Shown: positions 1 through 9,392 of the stretch, piece after piece
How positions within the stretch are numbered: the stretch's first letter is position 1
Layout of the letters: each line of letters begins with the position of its first letter
DNA from: Tranzscheliella williamsii
Lineage: Eukaryota; Basidiomycota; Ustilaginomycetes; Ustilaginales; Ustilaginaceae
DNA: 64,000 nucleotides
Assembly: GCA_023212725.1 (NCBI GenBank)
Contig: JALBYF010000013.1
Location: 1-64,000, forward strand
Reading direction: 5' to 3'
Position numbers and translations under genes: made by a program
The notes under the pieces: model-generated
Database searches by the model: none
Told to the model about the DNA's origin: nothing
Seen by the model: the letters and a program-made list of their open reading frames with translations, nothing else

Positions 1-246
1 CAGTGATGTGGTGAATGTGATCATAGCTACTGTGACTGCTGAACGAAAGCATTCGGCCGGATCGCTAATCGGGAATCTGGGTCGGGTTAGCGAGTTTGCA
101 GGTCGATGAATCATTTCCCATATTTTATTATTTTTCGTTCGTGGCTGTTATGGTTCAGACCGTCTATTATGCTGTGCTAGTTACAACCGTGGATGCGTGC
201 GCTTACATCTGGAGCGATGGCAGAATCCCGAGTGGCCGGTGCGGGA

Positions 247-2982
247 TTAGATCCACTTGAGCCAGGCCTGTTTGGTATCTGAGGACATGGTTTCGACGAT
301 GACCCTGACTTGGTTGTTTGCGCGGGGGGTGGATGGGGAGTGTGTATCGGGTGCGTTGTGGTCTTGCGCGTTGGGGATGGCGCGGGGGAGGGGTATGTGG
401 GGGGTGAATGAGGGTGCGCGTGGCGGTGCGTCGGGATGTAGCGGGCGGGGGGTGTCGGAGGAGCGAGCCTCTAGGACGGCGTGGATGGTGGGGTTGGGCG
501 CAGGCGGCTCATCTTCGTCGGCCTCGGAGAGGACGTCGTCGTCGCCGTACAGGTCGTGGGCGGGGGGTACGTGCGGGCGGGGCGCGCCGCCGCGCCGCTC
601 GAAGCGCATCCCGGGGTCCGAGACGACCGAACTCGCCAGATCCGCCTTGGCCAGCTCGTCGTGCACCGCATCGCCCGCGCCAGCTTCCTGCACAGGCCGG
701 CTCTTGGCAGCCTCAACCCCCGATCCCGACCCCACCGCCGAGATGGTCGACGAGCGCCGGCGGGAGGCACGGAACAGATGCACCCGGACCGCCTGCCGCC
801 GCTCCCGGTCCAGGTCTTCCAACACCTCGATGCCGGTCCGCCCAAGGATCCTCTCGGCGTCGTTCGATCCAGCATAGTCGGACGCGTGACGACGGAGCAT
901 GCTCCCAACCTCCTGTGCCGATGCAATGCGACCGTGCCTGCTCCGCCGCCGAGGGAGAGGTTCCCCGTTCTCCGGCAGATCCACAGCCTTGCGCACATCG
1001 TCATATGCTGGGGCCGCGCTCTCTCTAATCGCGTCAGTGTCGATCGTGGACGCGACCGGCTTGACGGTAGGGGTCTGAGGGAGTGAACGCGGGTGCGTGC
1101 TGTCGAGATCTTGCGCCTGCACTGCAGTCCTCCACGCGGCCTCATTGTCGTGCGAGGTAACCGATTCGTCCGCCCCAGCGGCGCGCAACAAGGCCTGCCG
1201 ATACGAGATGGAAGCTTGGATGCCGATCGGCCGCGTCTCGGCAGAAGCTGCATTGCCTGTGGACGAGGCACGATCCGGGCGCTGCTTGCCAGCGTAAGAA
1301 GCCGATACCTCCAATCGTCTTCTCTGCGTCTCGAGCTGCTTGAGTACATCCACGAGGACATGCCTGTCAGAGTCGATGGGAACCTTCGTCCCTTCGACAA
1401 GGTCGAGCTTGTCGGAATCAATGTCCTGCACTTCGTGTCGGATGAGCTTCTTCTCGCGGGCGCACAGATCCAGTGGACCTTCCTCCTCGTTCAAGAGGCA
1501 TTGGACCAGGTTCCATCCTTGACCCCGCATCACGCTCATCTGCCTCTCGAATTTGACCGGGTCAAAGTACGGATCCTGCTCGAAGATCTTGCGGAGACCT
1601 TGGACAGTTTGTTGCCACCAGACCGGGTCGTTAATGATGGGCAGTAGGTGGCGCCGAGTCGTATCAGAAAACGGCAGACCAATCAGATCGGCGGGCAAGA
1701 AGAGCCAGCCGAAGGGGTACTGACGAATCTCATTTGGATGCTTGATCGGAAAGGAGAGCGAATTGTCGATAGCACCGATTCTGATTTCGTCGCTGACAGG
1801 ATCGTGCTTAACCATGAAGTTGTCCAGACCTCGATCTGTATTGCGCATGAGAAAGTCCAGAGCAACAAGCTTTTCCAGCTGCAATCTGAACTGCTCCATA
1901 CGTTTGGGTGTCCAGTGAAAGCCATCTGGCGACTGACGAGGGATGGACATCACAGCCTGGCCATCCGAGTCGCCTGTGCGGTAGGACTGCTCGACAGGCT
2001 GACCATCCTCGTCATCGTCATCTAGAACAGCGTTGGACACAGAAGGCCGACAAAGGACAAAGCGCTTGAGAGCCACTCCGCAATTGCGGATCTGTGCCTT
2101 GGGTTTCTTCCGACTGAGTTTATGTGCTCTGCTCTCGTCATCGAAATCACGCATCATGAGAGCCTCGCTCCGCGAACGAGAAGGCCATGGGTGCTGCCGA
2201 AGAAAGTCAGATGCGTTGATATAACCTTTCAAAAAGGTCTGATAGCTGCCCAGCTTGGTCGGGAGTGACCTGCCGTCAACATCGTAAGCCTTGCGGTCGC
2301 CGAAGGCGTAGTGGAAGGTTGGGGAGGAGAGTTCGACCAACTCGGTTCTAGGGACCAACTCAAGCTGCAGCTGAGAATCCAAATAAGATGCGCCTACCTC
2401 GGAAAGATAGGAGAAATTAGGTATCAGACAAGGTCGTCCCATGGCCCACCAGAGGTACTTGCGCAAGAACTGTCGCTTCGGATTGAGGTTCCCGTATGGC
2501 TCTTCGTCTTTGGGTTTAAACACAGCAACCGTCTCTGTAGACGTTGGAGATACGCCGTGAGCTGAACATTGCCCAGATGCATCCTGAGCTAGAGTCTTGA
2601 CAAAATAGGACCCACTAGAGCCCGTGGCGATCATCTTGGGATAGAGACCGCGAGAGATGGCCTCCTTTACTTTTCGCACTTGCTGCTGGAATTCATCTGC
2701 AGTCATTGAAGTGGCGTCGTGGGGCTTCTGTGGGATGCGCGTAATTGTGTTGCCTTGAAGGCTCTGGCGAGCGCCACCTACACCATCGAAAAAGGATATG
2801 AGAAGGAGGGGTTTGCTATCCTGTTTCTTGGGGCGGCGAAACTTTCGAGTCACAGCAGCCTTCCATTTCTTGAACCTGGCATCGAAATCCAGATCATCTT
2901 CGCCGACAAGCGCCGCCGTCCGATGGCGCGGAAGAAGAGGTGAGCTCTCGTCGAACGCACCCGGTTCGGTAGTCGGCAGCAT
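247..2982 (-). CDS. LSB6: Type II phosphatidylinositol 4-kinase (Lsb6-like)
   Basis: Makes phosphatidylinositol 4-phosphate on endosomal, vacuolar or plasma membranes. I use the ATG at 2982, which gives 911 aa starting MLPTTEPGAF. The frame is open back to another ATG at 3219 (990 aa), but those 79 extra residues look like translated leader. Kinase landmarks in order are a Gly/Ser loop (GSSGSYF), the nucleotide-binding lysine in AVFKPKDEEPYG, the catalytic segment NTDRGLDNFMV and the metal-binding segment AIDNSLSFP, followed by the family's C-terminal part (FGWLFLPADL, MRGQGWNLVQCLL). These are typical of type II PI4Ks. The roughly 380 residues after the kinase are low-complexity and Ser/Arg/Pro-rich, much longer than in yeast Lsb6. 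I see no CCPCC palmitoylation motif like that of animal PI4KII. Divergent from the HNH gene. The family call is firm; the exact start is not. Confidence 0.93.
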   Translation of the reverse strand: MLPTTEPGAFDESSPLLPRHRTAALVGEDDLDFDARFKKWKAAVTRKFRRPKKQDSKPLLLISFFDGVGGARQSLQGNTITRIPQKPHDATSMTADEFQQQVRKVKEAISRGLYPKMIATGSSGSYFVKTLAQDASGQCSAHGVSPTSTETVAVFKPKDEEPYGNLNPKRQFLRKYLWWAMGRPCLIPNFSYLSEVGASYLDSQLQLELVPRTELVELSSPTFHYAFGDRKAYDVDGRSLPTKLGSYQTFLKGYINASDFLRQHPWPSRSRSEALMMRDFDDESRAHKLSRKKPKAQIRNCGVALKRFVLCRPSVSNAVLDDDDEDGQPVEQSYRTGDSDGQAVMSIPRQSPDGFHWTPKRMEQFRLQLEKLVALDFLMRNTDRGLDNFMVKHDPVSDEIRIGAIDNSLSFPIKHPNEIRQYPFGWLFLPADLIGLPFSDTTRRHLLPIINDPVWWQQTVQGLRKIFEQDPYFDPVKFERQMSVMRGQGWNLVQCLLNEEEGPLDLCAREKKLIRHEVQDIDSDKLDLVEGTKVPIDSDRHVLVDVLKQLETQRRRLEVSASYAGKQRPDRASSTGNAASAETRPIGIQASISYRQALLRAAGADESVTSHDNEAAWRTAVQAQDLDSTHPRSLPQTPTVKPVASTIDTDAIRESAAPAYDDVRKAVDLPENGEPLPRRRSRHGRIASAQEVGSMLRRHASDYAGSNDAERILGRTGIEVLEDLDRERRQAVRVHLFRASRRRSSTISAVGSGSGVEAAKSRPVQEAGAGDAVHDELAKADLASSVVSDPGMRFERRGGAPRPHVPPAHDLYGDDDVLSEADEDEPPAPNPTIHAVLEARSSDTPRPLHPDAPPRAPSFTPHIPLPRAIPNAQDHNAPDTHSPSTPRANNQVRVIVETMSSDTKQAWLKWI

Positions 2983-3219
2983 GGCTGTTGAAGACGATCC
3001 TGAGTTAGGCCTTGCAGGTGTATTGCCCAGGAGCAGGGGTCCGCTTAGCCGATTTTCGATTAACAGACGACCGAGGAGATAGATCGAGCGGGTCGAGTGC
3101 TGGCTATGCTCATCTTTCCAGCAAGAAGAGCAAGCGGCTGTGAGAGGAGTGAAGGCACTCGTGACGGTGACCGCTGGGCCGGATTCGGTAGAGAGAGATT
3201 GGGCTCGAAAGATGAGCAT

Positions 3220-3673
3220 TCACATCTATGATTGCGCAGGGGAAGCGTGCCGCCTCAAGTCAGACTGAGCGCAAGGGTCTGTGCAGCTCATCAGTGCAAT
3301 ATCCCTGTCATGTAGTTAGCCCTACGCTACTATGTTAAGTCATAACGTCCCCCTCCACATTTCGGATCGACTCCCTAACAACGGGGTCTCTGACGAGGTC
3401 TTCCTGGTGGTTGTTTGCTTAGGAATAGCAATCAACCATTCACATTCGTATGGCAAAGTTCGAACAAAGGATCCTTCTCACTGAAGTGTTACTTCCTGTT
3501 CACCCGATAGCATTGTGGCTCGAACCGTTGTGGTTACATCTGCGAAGCCTAGCGAGCAAAAGCCCGGATCAGCACGCGGATGGCTTTCTTGTGCGGTGCA
3601 TGGGTCGAGATGTTCGTCGAAACCTTCAATTTCATTTGACTTGTCCACCTTGTCTTTCGATCCCGATCCTACC
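3220..3673. other. Divergent intergenic region, PI4K / HNH gene
   Basis: It lies between the two starts if the shorter models are right. No TATA box or RNA gene is seen. Part of it is open in the HNH frame, but without an ATG before 3674. Confidence 0.5.
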
Positions 3674-4564
3674 ATGCAGTCCACGAACTACCCTCTTACG
3701 ACGACCACGTGGCCTTCTCATGAAGAAGGCGCTGTAGAGATATCCGACGAGTCTGGAGAAAGGATAGCTTCCTTTTCGATCGAATTCCTGAAGAAGGGCA
3801 AAGTTTGTACCTGGACCTATATCCACGATGCTTGTCGAGCATGTGTCGAAGAGGCTGGGACGATATGCCAGCCAGGGACTCCTATAGCACCGGTCTCAGT
3901 GCAAGACATGCCTGTCCGCGGGACGTACCTTTATGTGCGTGACGATGGGCTGAAACAGCCATGCACCCCCCTTCCTGGACCACGTCTTCAATACCACGAT
4001 CTTGGTCCTTCTCCGGGATCAGAATCAGATACGACGAGTGACTCGTTGAGAAGCACCGAGAATGAATGTGACCCCCATTTCCGGTTACAGCTACTCGTAA
4101 GAGACACATGGTGTGTCTTCACAGACTCTGCTGAGGCTGACGCTGCCCATATTCTACCGCAAAGCCGGCCCGAATACTATGCCGAGGTAATCGGCTACCA
4201 GTCGTACCTGTCTGATGGGAGCTATGGTCTGCTTCTTGAGCGAACAGTACATCACGCATTCGACCGAGGCGACCTTGGCTTGTACTGCAACCCCTCTGTA
4301 GATATCTGTCGTGGCATGCAAACTGCTCCGAACATGTTCAGTACAAGTACACTGACTCGAGCGCTATCTCAGACGGATTACAACTTGGTCGTTCATGTGT
4401 TCCATGGTGGGGACTTGAAACATCTTCATGGCAAAGAGATAGGCCTTACTCGCTTTCGCTACCACGATGTTTCCGATCTACCATCCCCGGCGTTACTCCG
4501 GTTCCACTATAAACAGTGTATGATCAAGCACTTTAGAGGGCGTTCGCACTTCCCATTGCCGTGA
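3674..4564 (+). CDS. HNH endonuclease-domain protein (fungal type, function unknown)
   Basis: 296 aa from the ATG at 3674, which has a good context (accATG). The frame is open upstream to 3515 but only with a GTG. The central part resembles the HNH_2-type domain common in basidiomycete genomes: a Cys followed by ADAAHILPQS (first His), then about 40 residues later LLLERTVHHAFDRGDLGLY, which holds the conserved Asn/His-type segment with HH. An acidic Ser/Thr-rich stretch (about residues 105-130) precedes it. No signal peptide or membrane segment is seen. Members of this family are mostly uncharacterised, and a nuclease role is inferred only from the fold. Some copies may be mobile-element or selfish nucleases, but there is no sign of mobility here. 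The second catalytic His may be degenerate. Confidence 0.7.
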   Translation: MQSTNYPLTTTTWPSHEEGAVEISDESGERIASFSIEFLKKGKVCTWTYIHDACRACVEEAGTICQPGTPIAPVSVQDMPVRGTYLYVRDDGLKQPCTPLPGPRLQYHDLGPSPGSESDTTSDSLRSTENECDPHFRLQLLVRDTWCVFTDSAEADAAHILPQSRPEYYAEVIGYQSYLSDGSYGLLLERTVHHAFDRGDLGLYCNPSVDICRGMQTAPNMFSTSTLTRALSQTDYNLVVHVFHGGDLKHLHGKEIGLTRFRYHDVSDLPSPALLRFHYKQCMIKHFRGRSHFPLP

Positions 4565-5243
4565 TGAATCAAGGCCCCAGAGGCCGCATCAATATCGAAG
4601 ACCGAATTTGTGATCCGATGCCCCGTGTGATCGCACCCCGGTGCGCGGTGTAGCGGTACACGTCGCGGCCGCGAAGCGTCGTGGCAGACGCCGGGGAGCC
4701 GATGCCCGACTGGCAGGAGTGATGTAGCTGGATGGGAAAGACGAGCTGCGTTCCTATATCGTCAAAGACCTCCTCCTCCTTGCTGTCGCCCGAGGCAGCG
4801 ACGTGAGCGGACCAGCTGACGCCTACAGGAAGGCCTAAAATGTTGAGACTCGAATCGCATCGCCATAATCGCGGTCGCAAACTCAAGTTAGGCTCAAATG
4901 TAACCCTTCTGATGTGAGCACCCTGACTTGAGCCACGCGCCAGCCAGTACTAGCCGTCACTTTTAGACTTATATATGCATATAACTTACCAGCGCTTCAA
5001 CTTTCACATACATCAACACAACAGATGATAGACTCTGGTGTCACAAGGCTCTTCTTTAGACCCTTTCATCATTCGCTCGAACACTGGCATCCTCGTCATC
5101 ACACAAACCATTCCCAATTAAAGTAACCGTGGCAGCGAAGCCTCGCCACATAGGGCCCTTTCGTTCAATCACACGAGCCGGCGTAGTGAGGTGCTTCAGT
5201 TCAGTCACTTTCGTGACAGGAGCACGGTTTTCGATCCGCTACG
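4565..5243. other. Intergenic region with AT-rich palindrome, 5' of CLIP-170 gene
   Basis: A minus-strand open stretch at 4569-4886 looks weakly protein-like but has no ATG at its start. A 12-bp palindrome (TATATGCATATA, 4972-4983) sits in the only clearly AT-rich patch, about 265 bases before the next ATG. The rest is presumed 5' UTR and promoter. Confidence 0.4.
4969..4984 (+). promoter_or_regulatory. Candidate TATA element / palindrome upstream of CLIP-170
   Basis: TTATATATGCATATAA stands out from GC-rich surroundings. It could be a TATA element for the gene starting at 5244, with a leader of about 230 bases. The assignment rests on sequence only. Confidence 0.35.
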
Positions 5244-8200
5244 ATGAGTTCTCCTTCGGGCATTCCGACCACGCCGTCCAGCTCACAGCATCGATCGGGT
5301 CTGCCTACGCCCTCTGGAGCCTCGAGACGCAGTACACTGGCCAAATCCAGCACAATCCCAGCGGACAGTCCCGATACTCAATACAAGAAACAGTCGTTGG
5401 CAGAAGCCATCTCTCGTAATGACCCTGCCAAGTATCGTCTTAGCGCAACTTCGCCCACCGTTCACTCGCCTCACAACAGGGAAGAGTCAGAAACCGATAG
5501 CAACTCTCCTCTCTTGACCGCTGGCCGCCTTCCAAGACCGTCGCTACTGGCTCGCAGATCCGCATCCGGTCTTCGGTCGGAGACTCCAACGGGCGGAGCA
5601 GCACCAACAACTCAGCTTTCGCCATCAACTACCAATCTCACACGCACCTCGTCCGCCGCCTCCTCTACCAAGTATGGCACCAGCTATACCTCCCCTTCCT
5701 CGCAGAGCAGGCTCGACACCTCGCCCGGTTCCAACTTTGGGTCGGCTCGATCCAAGAGCCCTCCGCCCTCAAGCGTCCTGCCAATGTACGCTGCTGCTCG
5801 AGCTGCCGCAACGCCGAAGCGATACTCTGATGTCAATGTGCGCAGCACCATCACTCCTGCGATTCCTCGCACGCCTTCCCATTCTTCCTCTACCGTCGCT
5901 TCTCGCGCTCGCGAGTCTACCAGGCGAGGCCGCGAGCTTGAACTAGGAGATATCGTCCGCATGGAAGGCTCCGACCTGGTTGGCGTTCTTCGCCATCTCG
6001 GCTCCGTGCAGTTCAGAGCTGGCTTTTACGCCGGTCTCGAACTGACAGGAGACAGTGTCGGAAAAGGCAAGAATGATGGAAGCGTTCAGGGTGTCCAGTA
6101 CTTCGCCTGTGCTCCTGCAAACGGTTTGTTCTGTCCTGCTTCCAAGATTGTTGCCGTTAACGAAGAGCCTCCCACCGATGCTGTCGCCCGCCCCGCTTCA
6201 TCTTTGTCCAATCGCCCATCTTCTCGGGCCTCAGAGGCCTTCGACCGTCAGTCTTCCGCCACTCCGGCTAGACGGCGAGCTGGCACCGTGTCACGTCCGC
6301 CTTCTACAACTCCTTCTCGTTCATCTTCCCGCATGAGCATCCGACCTCCTTCCACTACACCAGGTAGTCGGCCAGCGTCTGCGCTCGCCCACTCCCGCCC
6401 CGCCAGCCATCTTAGCGCCAGGAAGAGCCTAAGTCTGGCCAAAGGCGATGATGACGACGCCATTCTCGCGCAAAGAAGTAGAGCTTCAGCCCAACATGCT
6501 GCAGCTGCCGAGGAGAGGATCACAGAAGGCTCGCGGGCTCACAAATTCCTCGGTCTCACAGCTCGAGACATTGAGAGGAGACGTCAGGAATCTTCCAGTG
6601 CCTTGTTGGACTCAAGTCCAGTCAAGCCAGTTTCAACAGCGCCCACAGGCCTCGGCACTCGAACTCCGAGATCGTCAATAACAGCTGCCCAGTCATCAGC
6701 TCTTACTGGACAAGCCACACCGGTGCTGGCCAAGAAGAGGCAAAGTCTCGGTGGTTTACCCACTCCCCGTGCCACCAAAGGGCGTACTTCGATTTTCGCC
6801 CGACCCAACAGCACTTCCATCTCCAGCATGCTTCCCCCGCCTAGTCCGACCAAAGAAGCTCGCAGCGAACGTTCTGTAAGCGCACTGTCCCTTCGCCCAA
6901 ACAGCAGGCTAGCAAGGGACTTTTCTGGTGTGGACTCTTCCCCAGGAAACGGTCCCTTGCAGCCACACAACGCAAACCTAGATCGAGCAACCACGTTACT
7001 TGAGCAAATGGATCTGACACCACGAAAATCAGCATCTCAAGCGGCGGGCTCACAATCCCGTGCCGCAAGTCGTGCTGAATCTGTTGCCGAAGTGGGCGAA
7101 GCGGACATGACGGCAGACTCGGTCGTAGAGGCGGTGGTTTCACTGTCTCTGTATGAAGAGCAAGTCGCCGAATACGATCGGCTTCGAGCTCAACTCGAGC
7201 AGGTCGAAAAGCAGAATCATGAGTTGCAGCGAATTCAGGAGGCTCGAAAGGCCCGCGTCTCGGAGGCCCGCTCGAACGAAGCAGTTCTGGAGGCAGAACG
7301 ATCCAAGATGAGGGCCGAAGCTCGAGAAAGGCAGAACGAGCTCGAAGAGGAACGTCGTTTAGAACGTGAAGACGAAGTACGCCGCAGAAAAGAAATCGAG
7401 GACAGAGAGCGGGACATCAAAGAGAAGCTGCATGAGGCAGAAAATCAGTTGGGGAGGCTTACTGATGAGCATGAGAAGGTCAAAAGCGAATTCGAGAGTC
7501 AAAAGCGCAACTTGCAAGTCAAGGTGGAAGAAAGCGAGAGGCTCGTCCTCGAAATGAAAAAAGACATTGAGCATAATGTCACCGTACAACGGCAAGGCGA
7601 TACTCAGGAAGCTCTTGAGACCCAACTGAAGCTCAAGAATACAGAGATCGACAGTCTCAAATCTTCATTCTCACGGCTTGAACTCGAAAGTCAGAAGGAG
7701 AGGGATGGTCTTACCAAGCAGATCGATGAACTTAAGGATGCAGGTCGTGAGACCATCAGCCTGTACGAACAAAGGATTGAAGACATCGAGCAAGAAAGGG
7801 CTCAGTTGCTCGAAAACATGGAACTGTTAGAATCCAAAGCGCAAGAAGCCATTCGTGCAGCGGAAAGCAAATACGAAGAGCTCCTTGCCTCCCATACGGC
7901 ATCCACCCTCTCTGGTTCCTCAGCTTCTGGCGGTGCAGTCGCTATAGACAATGAGGCGCTTCGGGAGCAACTGGCACATGTTCAAGACAAGCTCGGTAAA
8001 TTCGAAGATCAGCTTGCCGAAGCGGCTCTGGCGCTCGAAAAGGAGAAGGAGTATTCTCACAAGAGGAAAGAAAAGTCACATGAAGTCGAGGCAAGCCTGA
8101 AAAATGAGATCAAGAGGCTTAAAGCTGAACTCGAACGATTTCTCAAGCTCGACAGAGACCGTAGACAAGCGCTTGAAGAGACTCGGCATGCTCTCGAGGA

Positions 8201-9392
8201 GAGTCAGGCCGCTCTCGAGCGCGAAAGGGCAGAGCTGGAGGCACTGCGAGCTGACGTCGAGAACATCGAATCGCTAGAAGGAGCCACATCTCGCCCCCCG
8301 GCCCTGTCCAGTAAACAATGGCAGAGTGAGAAGACGCAGATGCAAACGCGAATTGCTGAGCTCACAGCTATGCTGGATGGCGAGGGTGACGAGAAGCGGC
8401 GTGAGGCGCTGGTGAAGGAGCTGGAAAGCAAGGACGAAGAACTTCGGCACGTTCGGGCCCGTCTCGAGCAAGCTAGGCAGGCCACGAGGGCCTCTCTTAC
8501 CTCTCAAATCTCGCTCGAATTGCCTTCTGACGATTCTGGTGACTTGGCGCCTCCGTCCCGGGAGATGATCTCTGCGATGCATGATAACAAACGGTTGTCA
8601 GCCACGTCCAATGCCAGCAGTACGGGGAATCAAAGATCCCCACGCCGTGTTTCCTCCGGAGAAGGCTACGCTGCCAGTGACGCCTCAGCCGCCTCGTCGG
8701 CAAATCACTTGTCAGGACTCAGCTACTTGGTGCGCCAGCTGAGCGACGAGAACAATGACATCAAGTCGAAGCAGAAGCTGGCAGAAGCAATGATCAAAGA
8801 CCGCTTGCAGAAGGCAGAGACAAAGGCACGCACTCTCGAGATCACTGTCGAGTCGCTCAAATCGCAGCTTGAGACCGCCTCTGGGTCGGGGAATTCGTCG
8901 GTGCACGACGACCTGGCCGCAAAATTAGCCGAGTACGAGGCTCGGTTGCGCGAGAACGACGAGGCGATAACAACGTTGACAGCGAAACTGGAGCAGACCG
9001 AGCGAGAAAAGAAGACGGTCACGAGCGGCTTGCAAAAGGAGGTCTCAGAGCTCGAGTCGCTAGTTGAGGCACGCATCTTCCGAGAAGATGAGCTTGTCGC
9101 AGAAATAGCTCAGCTACGGAAGAAACTCGACAAGCACAGCTTGCCACATAGCAATAACCATGACTCGAACGCTGTGCACAAGCCAGCGTCAGCAAATGGA
9201 GGTTCAGCACAGGATTCGGCCAACCGGCGGTACGAAGACAAGCCAGTGATACCGAGCCTCACAGGTCCATCAGGCGATACGAAAAAGGAGACCTCTCCTT
9301 GCAAGAGCGACGACGAAGCGGAACCCTGTGACGACTGCGGAGAGCTTGGGCACAAGTTTGAAGACTGTCCATATGCTGCAGAGATCTTCTAG
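5244..9392 (+). CDS. tip1: CLIP-170-type microtubule plus-end tracking protein (CAP-Gly)
   Basis: 1382 aa, single exon, ATG at 5244. Residues 1-225 are Ser/Pro/Thr-rich and basic, as expected for a microtubule-binding linker. A CAP-Gly domain spans about 230-302, with the diagnostic GKNDG (near 277) and the run GVQYFACAPANGLFCPASKI. Another Ser/Arg-rich stretch reaches about 600, then a long coiled coil (about 625-1320) with heavy Glu/Lys/Arg content. The protein ends in a CCHC zinc knuckle (C1362, C1365, H1370, C1375) and an acidic-aromatic tail, AEIF. This order matches CLIP-170/Tip1/Bik1, which hold growing microtubule ends and recruit dynein or dynactin. Only one CAP-Gly is present, as in fungal members; animal CLIP-170 has two. 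The terminal EIF is close to the EEY/F motif that CAP-Gly domains themselves bind. Confidence 0.93.
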   Translation: MSSPSGIPTTPSSSQHRSGLPTPSGASRRSTLAKSSTIPADSPDTQYKKQSLAEAISRNDPAKYRLSATSPTVHSPHNREESETDSNSPLLTAGRLPRPSLLARRSASGLRSETPTGGAAPTTQLSPSTTNLTRTSSAASSTKYGTSYTSPSSQSRLDTSPGSNFGSARSKSPPPSSVLPMYAAARAAATPKRYSDVNVRSTITPAIPRTPSHSSSTVASRARESTRRGRELELGDIVRMEGSDLVGVLRHLGSVQFRAGFYAGLELTGDSVGKGKNDGSVQGVQYFACAPANGLFCPASKIVAVNEEPPTDAVARPASSLSNRPSSRASEAFDRQSSATPARRRAGTVSRPPSTTPSRSSSRMSIRPPSTTPGSRPASALAHSRPASHLSARKSLSLAKGDDDDAILAQRSRASAQHAAAAEERITEGSRAHKFLGLTARDIERRRQESSSALLDSSPVKPVSTAPTGLGTRTPRSSITAAQSSALTGQATPVLAKKRQSLGGLPTPRATKGRTSIFARPNSTSISSMLPPPSPTKEARSERSVSALSLRPNSRLARDFSGVDSSPGNGPLQPHNANLDRATTLLEQMDLTPRKSASQAAGSQSRAASRAESVAEVGEADMTADSVVEAVVSLSLYEEQVAEYDRLRAQLEQVEKQNHELQRIQEARKARVSEARSNEAVLEAERSKMRAEARERQNELEEERRLEREDEVRRRKEIEDRERDIKEKLHEAENQLGRLTDEHEKVKSEFESQKRNLQVKVEESERLVLEMKKDIEHNVTVQRQGDTQEALETQLKLKNTEIDSLKSSFSRLELESQKERDGLTKQIDELKDAGRETISLYEQRIEDIEQERAQLLENMELLESKAQEAIRAAESKYEELLASHTASTLSGSSASGGAVAIDNEALREQLAHVQDKLGKFEDQLAEAALALEKEKEYSHKRKEKSHEVEASLKNEIKRLKAELERFLKLDRDRRQALEETRHALEESQAALERERAELEALRADVENIESLEGATSRPPALSSKQWQSEKTQMQTRIAELTAMLDGEGDEKRREALVKELESKDEELRHVRARLEQARQATRASLTSQISLELPSDDSGDLAPPSREMISAMHDNKRLSATSNASSTGNQRSPRRVSSGEGYAASDASAASSANHLSGLSYLVRQLSDENNDIKSKQKLAEAMIKDRLQKAETKARTLEITVESLKSQLETASGSGNSSVHDDLAAKLAEYEARLRENDEAITTLTAKLEQTEREKKTVTSGLQKEVSELESLVEARIFREDELVAEIAQLRKKLDKHSLPHSNNHDSNAVHKPASANGGSAQDSANRRYEDKPVIPSLTGPSGDTKKETSPCKSDDEAEPCDDCGELGHKFEDCPYAAEIF

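Noticed and set aside
4569..4886. 105-codon minus-strand frame that looks weakly protein-like
   Set aside because: Starts with TTG, has no ATG near its start and no recognised motif. Could be a decayed gene fragment, not supportable.
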